Assembly: GCF_017876595.1 (NCBI RefSeq) | Contig: NZ_JAGIOG010000001.1 | Span: 2,852,001 to 2,916,000 of the forward strand | Origin: Aeromicrobium fastidiosum | GTDB lineage: Bacteria > Actinomycetota > Actinomycetes > Propionibacteriales > Nocardioidaceae | DNA length: 64,000 bases | Reading direction: 5' to 3' | In this document: one piece after another, positions 1-8,573 of the stretch | Layout of the letters: every line of letters begins with the position of its first letter | Numbering within the stretch: the first letter of the stretch is position 1 | Program-made: the position numbers and the translations under genes | Notes under the pieces: generated by a model | The model's input: only the letters and a program-made list of their open reading frames with translations | Databases searched by the model: none | What the model was told of the DNA's origin: nothing

Positions 1-1
1 C

Positions 2-571
2 GTGTCTGGCCAGCAGGTGGCGACCTGGCTGACCCAAGCACTACGACGAGCGAACACCCTCGCGGACGTCACCGGTGAGTTCATCCAAGCCGCAGGACCT
101 CTGCTGACCGGCGCGTACTCCCAGTGGCGGACCCTCGTGGGGCATGAGGTGGATGCGTCGGAGTTCCTTCAGGTCCTGGTCGTGGGCTCCGAAGGCGGTT
201 CGTACCGTGCTGTGGAGATCCAGGCTGGCTTGTCGGGTTCTGGCGGTGTGGCCCTGTTCCCGACCTACTACGGGCCTGCTGACAATGCTCGCGTTCTCGT
301 TGCTGGCGCCATCGACTACGACCTGATGGCCCACTCGGACGTCGGCAGGATGGTGCGCTTCGCAGACATGGTGCAGCTCGGCGCTTCTTCTATCCCGGCT
401 GTACCGGATCTGTCTGCTCACCTCACCGCAGACCAGTACGAGCAGCACGCACGACGACTGGTCGAAGCCGTCTTGTCTCGTGAGCAAGCGGGCGGGCGAC
501 TTCAGCTTCCTGACGGGTGGCCCGCCGTGGTGCCGACGGTGGCCGGCCCGGTGCATGCGATCGGCTTCTAG
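2..571 (+). CDS. Hypothetical protein, possibly 5'-truncated by window edge
   Basis: This is a 189-residue open frame that begins with GTG at the second base of the window, so the true start could lie upstream. The protein is soluble-looking: no signal peptide or membrane segment is visible. The composition is normal for a high-GC actinobacterium. The C-terminal half is rich in short helices (around residues 135-165). I recognise no family. The next gene on the same strand begins about 115 bases downstream and is equally uncharacterised, so no function can be drawn from context. The reading frame is supported by GC-rich third codon positions. Confidence 0.6.
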   Translation: MSGQQVATWLTQALRRANTLADVTGEFIQAAGPLLTGAYSQWRTLVGHEVDASEFLQVLVVGSEGGSYRAVEIQAGLSGSGGVALFPTYYGPADNARVLVAGAIDYDLMAHSDVGRMVRFADMVQLGASSIPAVPDLSAHLTADQYEQHARRLVEAVLSREQAGGRLQLPDGWPAVVPTVAGPVHAIGF

Positions 572-687
572 TTCGCCGGCAACGCGCGCACGATCGGCAG
601 AGTTGTCGGCGTCTCGTCCTAGGCTGCTGGTCATGAGCTCGAACTTGGCCACCTGTCCGTCCTCTCGTCGGCGCAAGGGCGAGTGAC

Positions 688-951
688 GTGTCATCCGAGG
701 TGCTGGAACTCCAGCTGGACCTGAGCGCCCATGGGGGTGCTCGGGTCATCGAGGCCCGCCTACCTAGGTCCGCCTTCGGGCGCCTGAGCGTGGGTGACGT
801 CGTCATGGTTGTAGATGACTCTGTCGAGCAGCGCCTCTACCTGGTGGCCGAGCTGAGCAATGGCGACCGGGACGTGCGCCTACTGGCCGTTGACCCCGTC
901 TCGGCTGCCGCCGACCGCCCGGCAGGTACTGACGGCGCGGACCGGGCCTAG
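688..951 (+). CDS. Small hypothetical protein (87 aa)
   Basis: The frame starts at GTG 688, preceded by an AGGGCGAGTG stretch that can serve as a ribosome binding site. The 87-residue product is acidic and ends in a low-complexity Ala/Asp/Gly tail. The middle (about residues 28-65) reads like a compact beta-barrel fold with alternating hydrophobic residues (GDVVMVVDD, RLYLVAEL). I recognise no family. It lies on the same strand as the preceding hypothetical gene and converges on the gene ending at 1000. Confidence 0.5.
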   Translation: MSSEVLELQLDLSAHGGARVIEARLPRSAFGRLSVGDVVMVVDDSVEQRLYLVAELSNGDRDVRLLAVDPVSAAADRPAGTDGADRA

Positions 952-999
952 AACTTCGCGCCCCGGCGTTCGCGGACCGCGGGCTCCGGGCGTGCGGGG

Positions 1000-2046
1000 T
1001 CAGCCGAAGATCCGCTTGAACAGCGAGGGCTTCTTCGCAGCACGGGCTGAAATGGCGTCCAGGTCGATCTCGTAGGTGATGGTCAGGCCGCCGTCGGCGT
1101 CGCGCTTGGGCGAGGGGACGCACACGCACGGGGGCTTCTGGCAGTCCAGGTGCGGCACCGGCATCGACGCCTCGACCTCGTCGTGGGTGTACGTGCGCGC
1201 TGGCAACGTCTGGCATGGCGGGCACGGGCACCGCATGAACACGAGCTCGGGGTAGCGCGACAGTGACGCCAACGTGGACTGGACCCGCAAGGTTGCGGCC
1301 TGGACCCAGTCGCGGCCCTCGGCGTGCAGGAACTGGGCCTGCTCGTAGTAGACCGAGGAGAGCCCGAACGTGTCGTTGTCCTTGGACAGCTCGATGACGC
1401 GCCGGTTGCTCAGCGCCCAGTACACGTCTCCCAGCAGGGCAGGTGTTCCGAACCTGGCGGTCAGCTCGTCGGCCTGGGCGTCGAACGCTGCCTCGTCGAA
1501 CCCGATGCGCCCAGCCAGCAAGAGGACCTTGTTCCGCTCACGTGCTGCGGCGTCGGACACCTTCAGCTCGGCGGCCTGCTCGAGGGTGAACAGCTGCGCC
1601 TGTCCGGCACGCTTGCGGACCACGATGCCGACACCGCACTCCGGGCACGTCGCGGACTTGGCAGGCTTCTCGGGCAGGACGACGCCGCACCCCGGGCACG
1701 CCGGCGGCGCGTCAGCCTCCTTCGCCGCGGCCACCATCTCGTTGACCTTGCGCAGGCGTGCGGCCATCTTCGGGGCGCCGGACCCTGGTGCGGCAGGTTG
1801 GCTGTCGTACCGCTGCAAGATCGCGAGCTCGCCTGCGAGGTCGCCGCGCTTGCGGTAGATGATGGCGATCTGTTCGTAGTAGAACGGGGGAACACCGTGG
1901 CCGGTGGACTTGGCTTCGCTCTCGACAGCCTTCACGAGTCCGTTCAGCAGGGTCAGGGCTTCGTCGAGCCGGTCGTCGCGCTTGAGCTCCTTGACCTTGT
2001 CGACCCAGTCCGTGTAGTGCTTGCCCCGGTAGTTGCCGGCGGTCAC
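1000..2046 (-). CDS. Hypothetical protein with TPR-like N-terminus and zinc ribbon
   Basis: The product is 348 residues. Residues 1-80 look like helical repeats of the TPR type (DEALTLLNGLVKAVESEAK, then YYEQIAIIYRKRGDLAGELAIL). A CPGCG ... CPECG double-knuckle at about residues 115-140 should bind one zinc ion. A second Cys-rich stretch near residues 268-308 (CPCPPC and CQKPPCVC) may bind another. The GTG start overlaps the stop of the upstream membrane-protein gene in a GTGA arrangement, so the two are probably translated as a coupled pair. The function is unknown. A role as a scaffold or sensor is only a guess from the repeats and zinc sites. Confidence 0.6.
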   Translation of the reverse strand: MTAGNYRGKHYTDWVDKVKELKRDDRLDEALTLLNGLVKAVESEAKSTGHGVPPFYYEQIAIIYRKRGDLAGELAILQRYDSQPAAPGSGAPKMAARLRKVNEMVAAAKEADAPPACPGCGVVLPEKPAKSATCPECGVGIVVRKRAGQAQLFTLEQAAELKVSDAAARERNKVLLLAGRIGFDEAAFDAQADELTARFGTPALLGDVYWALSNRRVIELSKDNDTFGLSSVYYEQAQFLHAEGRDWVQAATLRVQSTLASLSRYPELVFMRCPCPPCQTLPARTYTHDEVEASMPVPHLDCQKPPCVCVPSPKRDADGGLTITYEIDLDAISARAAKKPSLFKRIFG

Positions 2047-2453
2047 GTTGTTCTCCTGCCCTCGTCAACCAGACGCTGCGCGCTGACGCGAGCTCGGAAC
2101 GCGTAGTAGAGAAGCACGAAGAGTGCCCCGATGACGCACACCGCGTACACGACGATGTCCGCTCCTTCAGCATCAAAGCAAGCCTGTGCGGCTACCGCCA
2201 TGGCAGTGCCTAGGGCAACCATGGGAACGATGAGCTTCATGCGCTTTCGGCATCGCCGGATGGTTCCTGTACCAAAACCTTCGAGGTAGGGCTCCCAGTG
2301 GTCGAGTACCGCGTACAGAGACAGAAGCACGGCGGCGGCGGTCCCAACGATCCGCAGACGCCCGCTGGCGACGTCTTCAGGCGAACCGACCAGCCAGCCG
2401 ATGACGGCGCCAACGGCAAGGCACAGGATGGCCGTCAACAACAGCCTGCTCAT
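2043..2453 (-). CDS. Hypothetical four-helix membrane protein
   Basis: From the ATG at 2453 the product is 136 residues with four hydrophobic segments: about residues 4-22, 33-50, 70-90 and 99-118. The C-terminal tail is basic and cytosolic-looking (RARVSAQRLVDEGRR). GTG codons further upstream (2504 and 2522) would add a Pro/Ser-rich leader and cannot be excluded. I chose the ATG because the hydrophobic segment begins right after it. Its stop overlaps the GTG of the zinc-ribbon gene downstream, which indicates co-transcription. No family was recognised. Confidence 0.5.
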   Translation of the reverse strand: MSRLLLTAILCLAVGAVIGWLVGSPEDVASGRLRIVGTAAAVLLSLYAVLDHWEPYLEGFGTGTIRRCRKRMKLIVPMVALGTAMAVAAQACFDAEGADIVVYAVCVIGALFVLLYYAFRARVSAQRLVDEGRRTT

Positions 2454-2592
2454 GGCCTCGATTTCACCGGACTCATCCGACGGTTCGGGCGGAGGGCTGC
2501 TCACTACGTCATCCAACCGCACTGTCGCCTGCCCGCGCAGTTGAACACTCCGAGATCCTGGCCGCCGCAAGCTTTGCCCGGACCGTGTTGAC

Positions 2593-2844
2593 ATGCTCAC
2601 CGACAACGGCTTCCTCGCTAACGCTTGCGCCGGTCTGTACAACGTTGCCGTCACCGGCGGATGCATCTGGCTCTTCTTCCTGACCACGGTCCCGCTAGCG
2701 GCGTACCACCGTTTCATGGGGGAATGGCACGACGCGAGACCCCTACACAAAGTCGGCTACGTTTTGGCCTGGGTGGTAGGCGGCACCTTCGCGGTCGCAT
2801 GTTGGTTCGCGATCCCGGTGCTCATCGACCGCCGTCCCTTCTGA
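2593..2844 (+). CDS. Small two-helix membrane protein
   Basis: This 83-residue product begins at ATG 2593. It has two clear hydrophobic segments (about residues 15-36 and 56-77) joined by a charged loop (RFMGEWHDARPLHK). It reads divergently from the membrane-protein gene at 2043-2453. No family was recognised. The size and topology fit a small integral membrane protein. The 54 bases that follow, up to the converging regulator gene, hold nothing recognisable. Confidence 0.4.
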   Translation: MLTDNGFLANACAGLYNVAVTGGCIWLFFLTTVPLAAYHRFMGEWHDARPLHKVGYVLAWVVGGTFAVACWFAIPVLIDRRPF

Positions 2845-2898
2845 CGCAGACCGAGGCATCGAACCCGGCGCGGGACGTCGCACGCTCGGCGACTCGGG

Positions 2899-3246
2899 CT
2901 AGCGGACGTCCGATCGTCCGTCCGGGAGTGCGCGCCAGACCGCTGGCGTCTCGGAGCTGGCGGTGACGAGGCCCCGGTCGGCTAACGCCTTCAGGATGCG
3001 AGGAGTGTTTGTCGACGCGATGCCCGTCTTGGTGGCAACCTCCGCTGCCGTCAGCCCTGTGGCAGACGTTGCCGCCACAGCATCTAGGACCTTCTGCTGC
3101 GACCTGCCTAGGGACCGCCCGAGTGTCGCAGCTGCTGCGGCTGGCGGTGGAGACGTATCCTCTTCTCGGAGACGTTCGGCGAACGCCACAAGCGCGCGCC
3201 CGACATCTTCAGCGAGAGACGCGATCGCGTCTTGTCGAGATGTCAT
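2899..3246 (-). CDS. Winged-helix transcriptional regulator (MarR/IclR-like)
   Basis: The protein is 115 residues. The C-terminal half contains a winged helix-turn-helix: a helix around residues 48-58 (QQKVLDAVAA), the HTH around 65-92 (LTAAEVATKTGIASTNTPRIL) and a wing (GLVTASSETPAVWRA). The N-terminal 35 residues are a probable dimerisation helix followed by a Pro/Ala linker. It therefore probably binds DNA. The region upstream of its start carries two direct copies of TGATAGT (3254-3260 and 3272-3278), 18 bases apart, which could be an autoregulatory site. The next gene on its 5' side is the restriction enzyme gene at 3392, so it may control that gene. This is inferred from adjacency only. 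Confidence 0.65.
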   Translation of the reverse strand: MTSRQDAIASLAEDVGRALVAFAERLREEDTSPPPAAAAATLGRSLGRSQQKVLDAVAATSATGLTAAEVATKTGIASTNTPRILKALADRGLVTASSETPAVWRALPDGRSDVR

Positions 3247-3345
3247 AGCAACATGATAGTCGCGATGATGGTGATAGTAGATGGCATCGTGTTACGACCT
3301 GTGACAAGTCGATGAAACGCGACAGCTGATATCCAGGTAGTAGAA

Positions 3346-3384
3346 GCGGAAGGACCCCGGCCGAATCGACCGGGGTCCTTCCGC
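3346..3384 (-). terminator. Rho-independent-type terminator after the restriction gene
   Basis: A perfect 15-bp stem (GCGGAAGGACCCCGG paired with CCGGGGTCCTTCCGC) encloses a 9-base loop and lies 7 bases past the stop of the minus-strand restriction gene. The run after the stem on the minus strand (TTCTACTACC) is only moderately U-rich. The hairpin is very stable and probably ends transcription of the restriction gene. Confidence 0.7.
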
Positions 3385-3391
3385 ATACTGG

Positions 3392-4732
3392 TTAGGCCAG
3401 CAGGATCTCTTCGGGCCTTCGGTGAGCTACCGACGTCGCGTGAGCATCGAACGCCGATGCGAGAAATGCGTCTACGTCGCCTCCGAACGACTCCGCAGCG
3501 ATGTTGAGGACTTCTTCGACGAGTGTCTTTCCGTGAATCAGTACGACGGGGTACTGATCGTCAACAATTTCGATCTGAGCTTGCCTTGAGAAGCTGCCAG
3601 TGGTGACGAAGACCCCGACCCATCCCCGTTTGAGTCGGGCAACAAGCCGCGCCACCTCGTCGGGACTGATCGACGACGAGGTTTGCTTGCACTTGGCCTG
3701 TCCGAGCACCACGATTGGGGTGGTTGATCCACCAAAGCCGATGTCGAGTCGGCCGACGAAATCCAGTCCACCGTCGCCTCCGGCCTTCGTGATCCAACCG
3801 TCCCGGTAGCTAGCTCCGGAGCTACCAAGAACACGGCCAGCAACCCTTGCGGCGAGACTCTCGAAGGCGTGCTTGTTGTCGTCAAACTGGTGATAGATGC
3901 GCTCGAGTACGTCCGCCTGGTCAGAGCCTGCTGGCGGCTGTTGATCGGACTTGGCCAATACGCGGGAGCTGATCACACGGCGTCTCACACGAGAGATAGA
4001 CGCCTTTCCCTCTCGAGTCCACCGCTCCCATGCGTCAGGGGCGTGACGAAGGGTTTGGGCGCTCGACAGTTCGGGGTTGCGGCGGTCGTCGATCCATCGG
4101 AAGTCGAACCGGTCCTCGCGGTCTGACAGATCAACCACGCACAGGTCGACGACGATGTTGGGAAACGTGATACCCGTGATGGGGTCCTTCTGGACGACAT
4201 GCTCCAGACGCTCGATGACGGCGACACCACAGAAGTCGACGTACCCCTTGTCAACGCGGACGTTGCCTATGAATTGCGGTACTGCTCGAAAGATCAGGAT
4301 GGGGGGAGCGTCCAGTCGCTCGGATTCGACAGGACTCGCGTGAAGGTTCCACGCTTCCAGCAGTGCTCCGTTGCCTGGCGTGCTGCCGACCGGGCCCATC
4401 GTCGACACTTTGTGGTCGCCGAAGTATCGGACGTGGCCGTAGTCAAGCGAGAAGACATCTTGCCAGGGGGTCGTCGCGACCCCTGCTTTCCAAGGACTAG
4501 ACCGAAGAGCTAGAAGCGGACGGCGCTCAACTCCGTCGTGGGTCACGGTGGAAACGCGATTGATCCCACTCTCTAGGAGAATTCGCTTCCCTGTGGGAAC
4601 TTCGGGATCACGAGTCAAGTAGTGAAAATTCGTGAATCCATTGAGTTCGGGAATGCTCCTGTCAGCGCCTTTGGAGTAGCGCAGGACCTCGCCCACCGCT
4701 GGCCATCTGATGTCCATCCTGGACGAGGTCAA
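3392..4732 (-). CDS. Modification-dependent (type IV, AspBHI-like) restriction endonuclease
   Basis: The 446-residue protein has two parts. The N-terminal 250 residues (PAVGEVLRYSKGADRSIPELNGFTN... onward) match what I know of the AspBHI-type N-terminal domain, which recognises 5-methylcytosine contexts through an SRA-like fold. The C-terminal part is an Mrr-type PD-(D/E)XK nuclease: GGDGGLDFVG carries the metal-binding Asp (about D324), and GQAK gives the Gln and Lys of the QxK half-motif (about Q345 and K347). It should therefore cut DNA carrying modified cytosine, as a defence against modified phage or foreign methylated DNA. No methyltransferase is adjacent, which fits a type IV enzyme. 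Its base composition is visibly less GC-rich than the core genes, suggesting horizontal transfer. A strong hairpin follows the gene. Confidence 0.78.
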   Translation of the reverse strand: MTSSRMDIRWPAVGEVLRYSKGADRSIPELNGFTNFHYLTRDPEVPTGKRILLESGINRVSTVTHDGVERRPLLALRSSPWKAGVATTPWQDVFSLDYGHVRYFGDHKVSTMGPVGSTPGNGALLEAWNLHASPVESERLDAPPILIFRAVPQFIGNVRVDKGYVDFCGVAVIERLEHVVQKDPITGITFPNIVVDLCVVDLSDREDRFDFRWIDDRRNPELSSAQTLRHAPDAWERWTREGKASISRVRRRVISSRVLAKSDQQPPAGSDQADVLERIYHQFDDNKHAFESLAARVAGRVLGSSGASYRDGWITKAGGDGGLDFVGRLDIGFGGSTTPIVVLGQAKCKQTSSSISPDEVARLVARLKRGWVGVFVTTGSFSRQAQIEIVDDQYPVVLIHGKTLVEEVLNIAAESFGGDVDAFLASAFDAHATSVAHRRPEEILLA

Positions 4733-4992
4733 GGTGACGTCCTTGAGGTTCGACTATCGGCGAGAAGCTCTCGTTTGCGCACGGCATCAGCGTGGCACAT
4801 GCAACGCCAGGACGTTGTAGCTAATCGTGTCTGTAGTGCCGGGTGCTGCCCGTGAAGGACGGCGTGCGCCGACATCTGACTCGCGCCCGGTACTCCGACA
4901 GATAGTTGTCCACGTGGCGGCGCTTCGCCTGAAAGTGTTGTCGGACCCTGTCTCTAGAGTGGGAGAAAGGTTGAGACGGCGGGGGTTTTCGG

Positions 4993-6243
4993 GTGTTGGA
5001 AGATCGGCAGGTCATCGAGCAGGTGGTCGTGCGTCGTGAGGCGCTGGCCGCGCTCGAGGCTGCCGAGGCGGTCGACATGCTGGACTTCGTCGACCGCGCC
5101 CGTGCCGCTGGCGAAATGGCGAGTGAGGCGCAGGGACGTCGTCGGGTCGATGCGGCGGTGCACGAGCTGTCGCTCGCGATGCGGCTACCGGTCCCTACGG
5201 TCGAACGCCGTGTGGCCCGTGCCCGGCGGTTGCGGTCGAGCATGCCCGACGTGTGGCAGGCGTGGCTCGACGGACGCATCAGCACCACCCACGTCACGGC
5301 CATCGACCGCGCCGCGACGCGTCTGGTCCACGCGGAGTCGGTGGCCGCGTTGGATGACGTCGCCGTCGAGCGGGTGGGTCGGTTGACGCCGGGTCAGGCG
5401 ACCCGGTGGCTGGACCGGTGGGTCGAACGCACCGAAGCCACCGAATCGGCCCGCCGCCATGAACGTGCCCACGCCGACCGCAAGGTCTCCTCCCGGCCGT
5501 TGGGTGACGGGATGACCCGCCTGACCGCAGACGTCGCCTCCACCGACGCTGCGGCAGTCATGCAGTCGCTCACCGGCACCGCGCATGGGCTGCCTGCTGA
5601 TGACGGTCGGACGATCGACCAGGCGCGTGCTGACCTCATGGTCGACGCGCTGCTCGGTCGTGAGCCCGGTGGGCTCGGGTACAAGGCGGTCATCGGTGTC
5701 ACGGTCCCGCTGTCATCCCTCTTGGGATTCAGCGATGTCCCGGGCGAGCTGACGGACCGGTCCGCGACGATCCCGGCGCACATCGTGCGGGCCGCGATGG
5801 CCGACGAACATTCGCTGCTCTACCGGTTGGTCACCGATGACGTCGGCAACCTGATGACCGTCACCTGGCTCGGAAGGTTCGCACCCACCCGGTTGGCGCA
5901 GGTGCTGGAGTTCCGCGACGGCACCAGCGTCTTTCCGACCAGTACCGTCCCAGCCAGAGCCTGCGACACCGACCACAGTGACCCCTGGCCCGCCGAAACC
6001 TCCGCTGCGAACACTGGACCGTTGAACCGGCGTGCACACAACCTCAAGACCGAGGGACACCTGAGGCTTCGACAACCCGCGCCCGGGGTCTTCGAATGGA
6101 CCACCAGCACCGGGCACACCTACACACGCACCCCAGAACCGTTACCTATCGCGAGCTGGGATAACGAAGCCCCAGAGCTACCCGCCGACCCCTGGGCCGA
6201 CGAGTTCGCCGAAATGGTCGAGTACCTGAGCCAGACCGTCTAG
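4993..6243 (+). CDS. DUF222 / HNH endonuclease domain protein (13E12 repeat family)
   Basis: The 416-residue protein starts at GTG 4993. Residues 1-290 form the DUF222 helical region typical of the 13E12 repeat family, a group of actinobacterial genes that behave like a dispersed repeat. The C-terminal HNH region is recognisable but degenerate. The CDTDH motif is present near residue 325. The usual 'NL.PLCRRHH' segment is changed to GPLNRRAHNL, losing the second Cys and one His. The nuclease may therefore be impaired. The roughly 260 bases between this gene and the restriction gene contain no other gene. A second, intact-looking member lies at 48466-49596. Confidence 0.88.
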   Translation: MLEDRQVIEQVVVRREALAALEAAEAVDMLDFVDRARAAGEMASEAQGRRRVDAAVHELSLAMRLPVPTVERRVARARRLRSSMPDVWQAWLDGRISTTHVTAIDRAATRLVHAESVAALDDVAVERVGRLTPGQATRWLDRWVERTEATESARRHERAHADRKVSSRPLGDGMTRLTADVASTDAAAVMQSLTGTAHGLPADDGRTIDQARADLMVDALLGREPGGLGYKAVIGVTVPLSSLLGFSDVPGELTDRSATIPAHIVRAAMADEHSLLYRLVTDDVGNLMTVTWLGRFAPTRLAQVLEFRDGTSVFPTSTVPARACDTDHSDPWPAETSAANTGPLNRRAHNLKTEGHLRLRQPAPGVFEWTTSTGHTYTRTPEPLPIASWDNEAPELPADPWADEFAEMVEYLSQTV

Positions 6244-6244
6244 C

Positions 6245-6772
6245 TCAGTGCGCGTAGGTGCCGTGGATGATCGCGCGCCCCAACGTCTTGAACGCGAGGT
6301 TGAAGCTCACGACCGCGGGGGAGGCCGAGGCGTCCACGCCGAGCGTCTCCTCGCCGACGGCGTGCACCACGAAGTAGTAGCGGTGCACCTGGTCACCCTG
6401 CGGGGGAGCGGCACCCATGAAGTCGAGCGAGCCGCCGTCATTGCTCACGTGGAAGGCCGCACCCGGCAGTGAGTCGTCCGACGCACCAGCACCCGTGTCG
6501 AGCGAGGTGACGTCGGCCGGGATGTCGACGGCCACCCAGTGCCAGAAGCCCGACGGCGTCGGAGCGTCCGGGTCGAAGCACGTCACGACGAACGACTTCG
6601 TGCCCTCCGGCGCACCGCTCCACGACAGCTGCGGCGACGTGTTGCCGGCATCGGCGACCTGGTCGTCCTTGAGCGGCTCGCCGTCGGCGACGTCGTCGCT
6701 CGTGACGGTGAAGCTCGCCACCGAGGGCAGCAGGTCGTACGGATCGGGTGTGACGGGTCGGTCGAGGCTCAT
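6245..6772 (-). CDS. YbhB/YbcL family Raf kinase inhibitor-like (PEBP) protein
   Basis: The 175-residue protein matches the bacterial PEBP family in length and motif order. [19 protein letters not shown] (about residues 67-85) is the characteristic anion-pocket segment, [10 protein letters not shown] (about 134-143) is the central strand, and the C-terminus ends in GTYAH. Bacterial members have no settled biochemical role; phosphatidylethanolamine binding is inferred from eukaryotic relatives. I chose the ATG at 6772 because the conserved N-terminus ([18 protein letters not shown]) follows it closely. The gene is divergent from the rRNA methylase gene with only 18 bases between starts, so promoters must overlap. 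Confidence 0.9.
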   Translation of the reverse strand: MSLDRPVTPDPYDLLPSVASFTVTSDDVADGEPLKDDQVADAGNTSPQLSWSGAPEGTKSFVVTCFDPDAPTPSGFWHWVAVDIPADVTSLDTGAGASDDSLPGAAFHVSNDGGSLDFMGAAPPQGDQVHRYYFVVHAVGEETLGVDASASPAVVSFNLAFKTLGRAIIHGTYAH

Positions 6773-6790
6773 GACCTCTACGCTAGCCCG

Positions 6791-7594
6791 GTGGCTCAGA
6801 TCGTACGACTCGACGACCTCGACGATCCGCGACTCCGCGACTACACCGACCTCCGCGACGTCCAGCTGCGACTGAGGCTCGAGTCCGAGCGCGGGCTGTT
6901 CCTCGCCGAGGGCGAGAAGGTCGTGCGCCGAGCGGTCGAGTCGGGCCACCGTCCCCGATCGTTCCTGATGTCGCCACGGTGGCTCGAGGGTCTCGCCGAC
7001 GTCCTCGACACCACCGACGCGCCCTGCTTCGTGCTCGACGACGCATCGATCGAGCGGCTCACCGGCTTCCACGTGCACCGCGGCTCCCTCGCCGCCCTCG
7101 AGCGCCCCGACCTGCCGACGCCCCGCGAGGTGCTCGACGCCGCGCGCCGCGTCGTGATCATCGAGGACCTCGTCGACCACACCAACGTCGGAGCCATCTT
7201 CCGCAGTGTCGCCGCCCTCGGCTTCGACGCCGTGCTGCTGTCACCCCGCTGCGCCGACCCGCTCTACCGACGCGCGATCAAGGTGTCGATGGGATCGGTC
7301 TTCTGGCTGCCCTACGCCCGTGTCGACGACTGGTACGGCGCGCCGCAGCTGCTGCGCGACGCCGGCTACACGACGTACGCGATGACCTTGGCCGACGACT
7401 CCGTGCCCCTCGACGAGGTGCCCCGCGACGTCGAACGGCTCGCGCTCGTGGTCGGCTCGGAGGGCCACGGCCTGACGCCGCACTGGGAGCAGCAGGCCGA
7501 CCACCGCGTCACGATCCCCATGGCCGCCGACATCGACTCGCTCAACGTCGCCTCGTCGGTGGCGGTGGCGTGCTGGGAGCTCAGACCGCGCTGA
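6791..7594 (+). CDS. TrmH/SpoU-family RNA 2'-O-ribose methyltransferase
   Basis: The 267-residue protein carries the three SPOUT motifs: NVGAIFRS (132-139), VVGSEGHGL (220-228) and [18 protein letters not shown] (242-259). These form the trefoil knot that binds S-adenosylmethionine. Residues 1-100 are an L30e-like substrate-binding domain containing [14 protein letters not shown]. Such enzymes methylate ribose 2'-hydroxyls in rRNA or tRNA. Which nucleotide is modified cannot be read from the sequence. I chose GTG 6791, since longer frames would run through the divergent PEBP gene. It converges on and overlaps by 14 bases the gene ending at 7581. Confidence 0.9.
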   Translation: MAQIVRLDDLDDPRLRDYTDLRDVQLRLRLESERGLFLAEGEKVVRRAVESGHRPRSFLMSPRWLEGLADVLDTTDAPCFVLDDASIERLTGFHVHRGSLAALERPDLPTPREVLDAARRVVIIEDLVDHTNVGAIFRSVAALGFDAVLLSPRCADPLYRRAIKVSMGSVFWLPYARVDDWYGAPQLLRDAGYTTYAMTLADDSVPLDEVPRDVERLALVVGSEGHGLTPHWEQQADHRVTIPMAADIDSLNVASSVAVACWELRPR

Positions 7595-8486
7595 CGTCGC
7601 CGGCAGGAACCGCAGAGGACGTATGCCCCAACGGGTGCCGCGTCAGCTGGTCGGACTGTGCGAGCACCCGGCTCAGGTAGTCGGCGACCTGCTCGCGATC
7701 GGGATCGGCCGGGCTCGGGCGCGCGCAGTCGTCGCGCTCGTGGAGCAGGCACTCCAGGACGGCCCGGTCGGCCGGTCCGATCAACTCGGCGACGAGCAGC
7801 AGCTCGATGAGCTCGGCACCGCTGACCCGGCGCATCAGGTCGTCCGCGTCGAGCGTCGCCCGGCGGGCGGACGTGCGCAGGATCGCGAAGTCGTCATCGG
7901 CCAGGTGCGCGAACGCCAGCGCCGCATAGCTGCTCCATGCCGCGACGACCGCCGGCCGGCGCAAGTCGTGCTGCAGGCAGACGCGGGCGGTGTCGAACTC
8001 GCTGATCGACGTCTGCAGCAGCCTGCTGATGTGACTCACGACGGCGCGCCGCTGGCGAGCAACAGGGGAGACGGGGGAGTCCGTGAGGTGCTCCGACAGC
8101 TCGCACAGTGCCAGGAACGTCGAGACGACCTGGGGGACGACATCGCCCGGGACGTCACCCTGCTCGGTCACGAGCTGCGCCAGGGCATCCGGCTCCGTCG
8201 AGCCAGCCTCGAGCAGCGGCGCATATGTCGCACGCATCGCCTCGCCCAGCACGCCCGGGCGGTCGTCCGACTCGCGGTAGCCGACCCACACCGGCGTCGG
8301 CACGCCCGCGGACGTCACGAAGTCCAGCGACTCAAGCAGCTCGCGGACGCGATCGGCGTCGTCCTCGGGGATGCCGTTGGCGGCGAGGTGCTTGGCGGTG
8401 ACGGTCGACGGCATGGTGCCGCGCTCGACCAGGCGGAGGGCGCGGCGGACGTCACGGACGTCGCTGACGTACGGCAGATCCGACAT
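7581..8486 (-). CDS. Hypothetical protein, DUF5343-like N-terminus
   Basis: The protein is 301 residues. The first 95 residues (LPYVSDVRDVRRALRLVERGTMP ... AKHLAANGI ... GVPTPVWVGYRESD) look like a winged-helix segment of the DUF5343 type. The rest is alpha-helical with an HDLRRPAVVAAWSSYAALAFAHL stretch (about 172-194) resembling proteins that hold TIGR/HEPN-like helices. No catalytic motif is evident. It is separated from the deformylase gene by about 90 bases on the same strand and may share its transcript in reverse order, deformylase first. The family assignment is from memory of pattern only. Confidence 0.55.
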   Translation of the reverse strand: MSDLPYVSDVRDVRRALRLVERGTMPSTVTAKHLAANGIPEDDADRVRELLESLDFVTSAGVPTPVWVGYRESDDRPGVLGEAMRATYAPLLEAGSTEPDALAQLVTEQGDVPGDVVPQVVSTFLALCELSEHLTDSPVSPVARQRRAVVSHISRLLQTSISEFDTARVCLQHDLRRPAVVAAWSSYAALAFAHLADDDFAILRTSARRATLDADDLMRRVSGAELIELLLVAELIGPADRAVLECLLHERDDCARPSPADPDREQVADYLSRVLAQSDQLTRHPLGHTSSAVPAGDVSAV

Positions 8487-8573
8487 GACCCTCCCTGATC
8501 ATCGGCGCAGTGGACCCACGCTACCGGTCAGAAGGCTCACTGTGACAAGAAAGGATGTCTCCAGCGCGACGCC

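Noticed and set aside
4733-4992. A small gene between the restriction enzyme and the first HNH gene
   Set aside because: Short frames exist on both strands, but none has a ribosome site, a recognisable motif or coding-like third positions.
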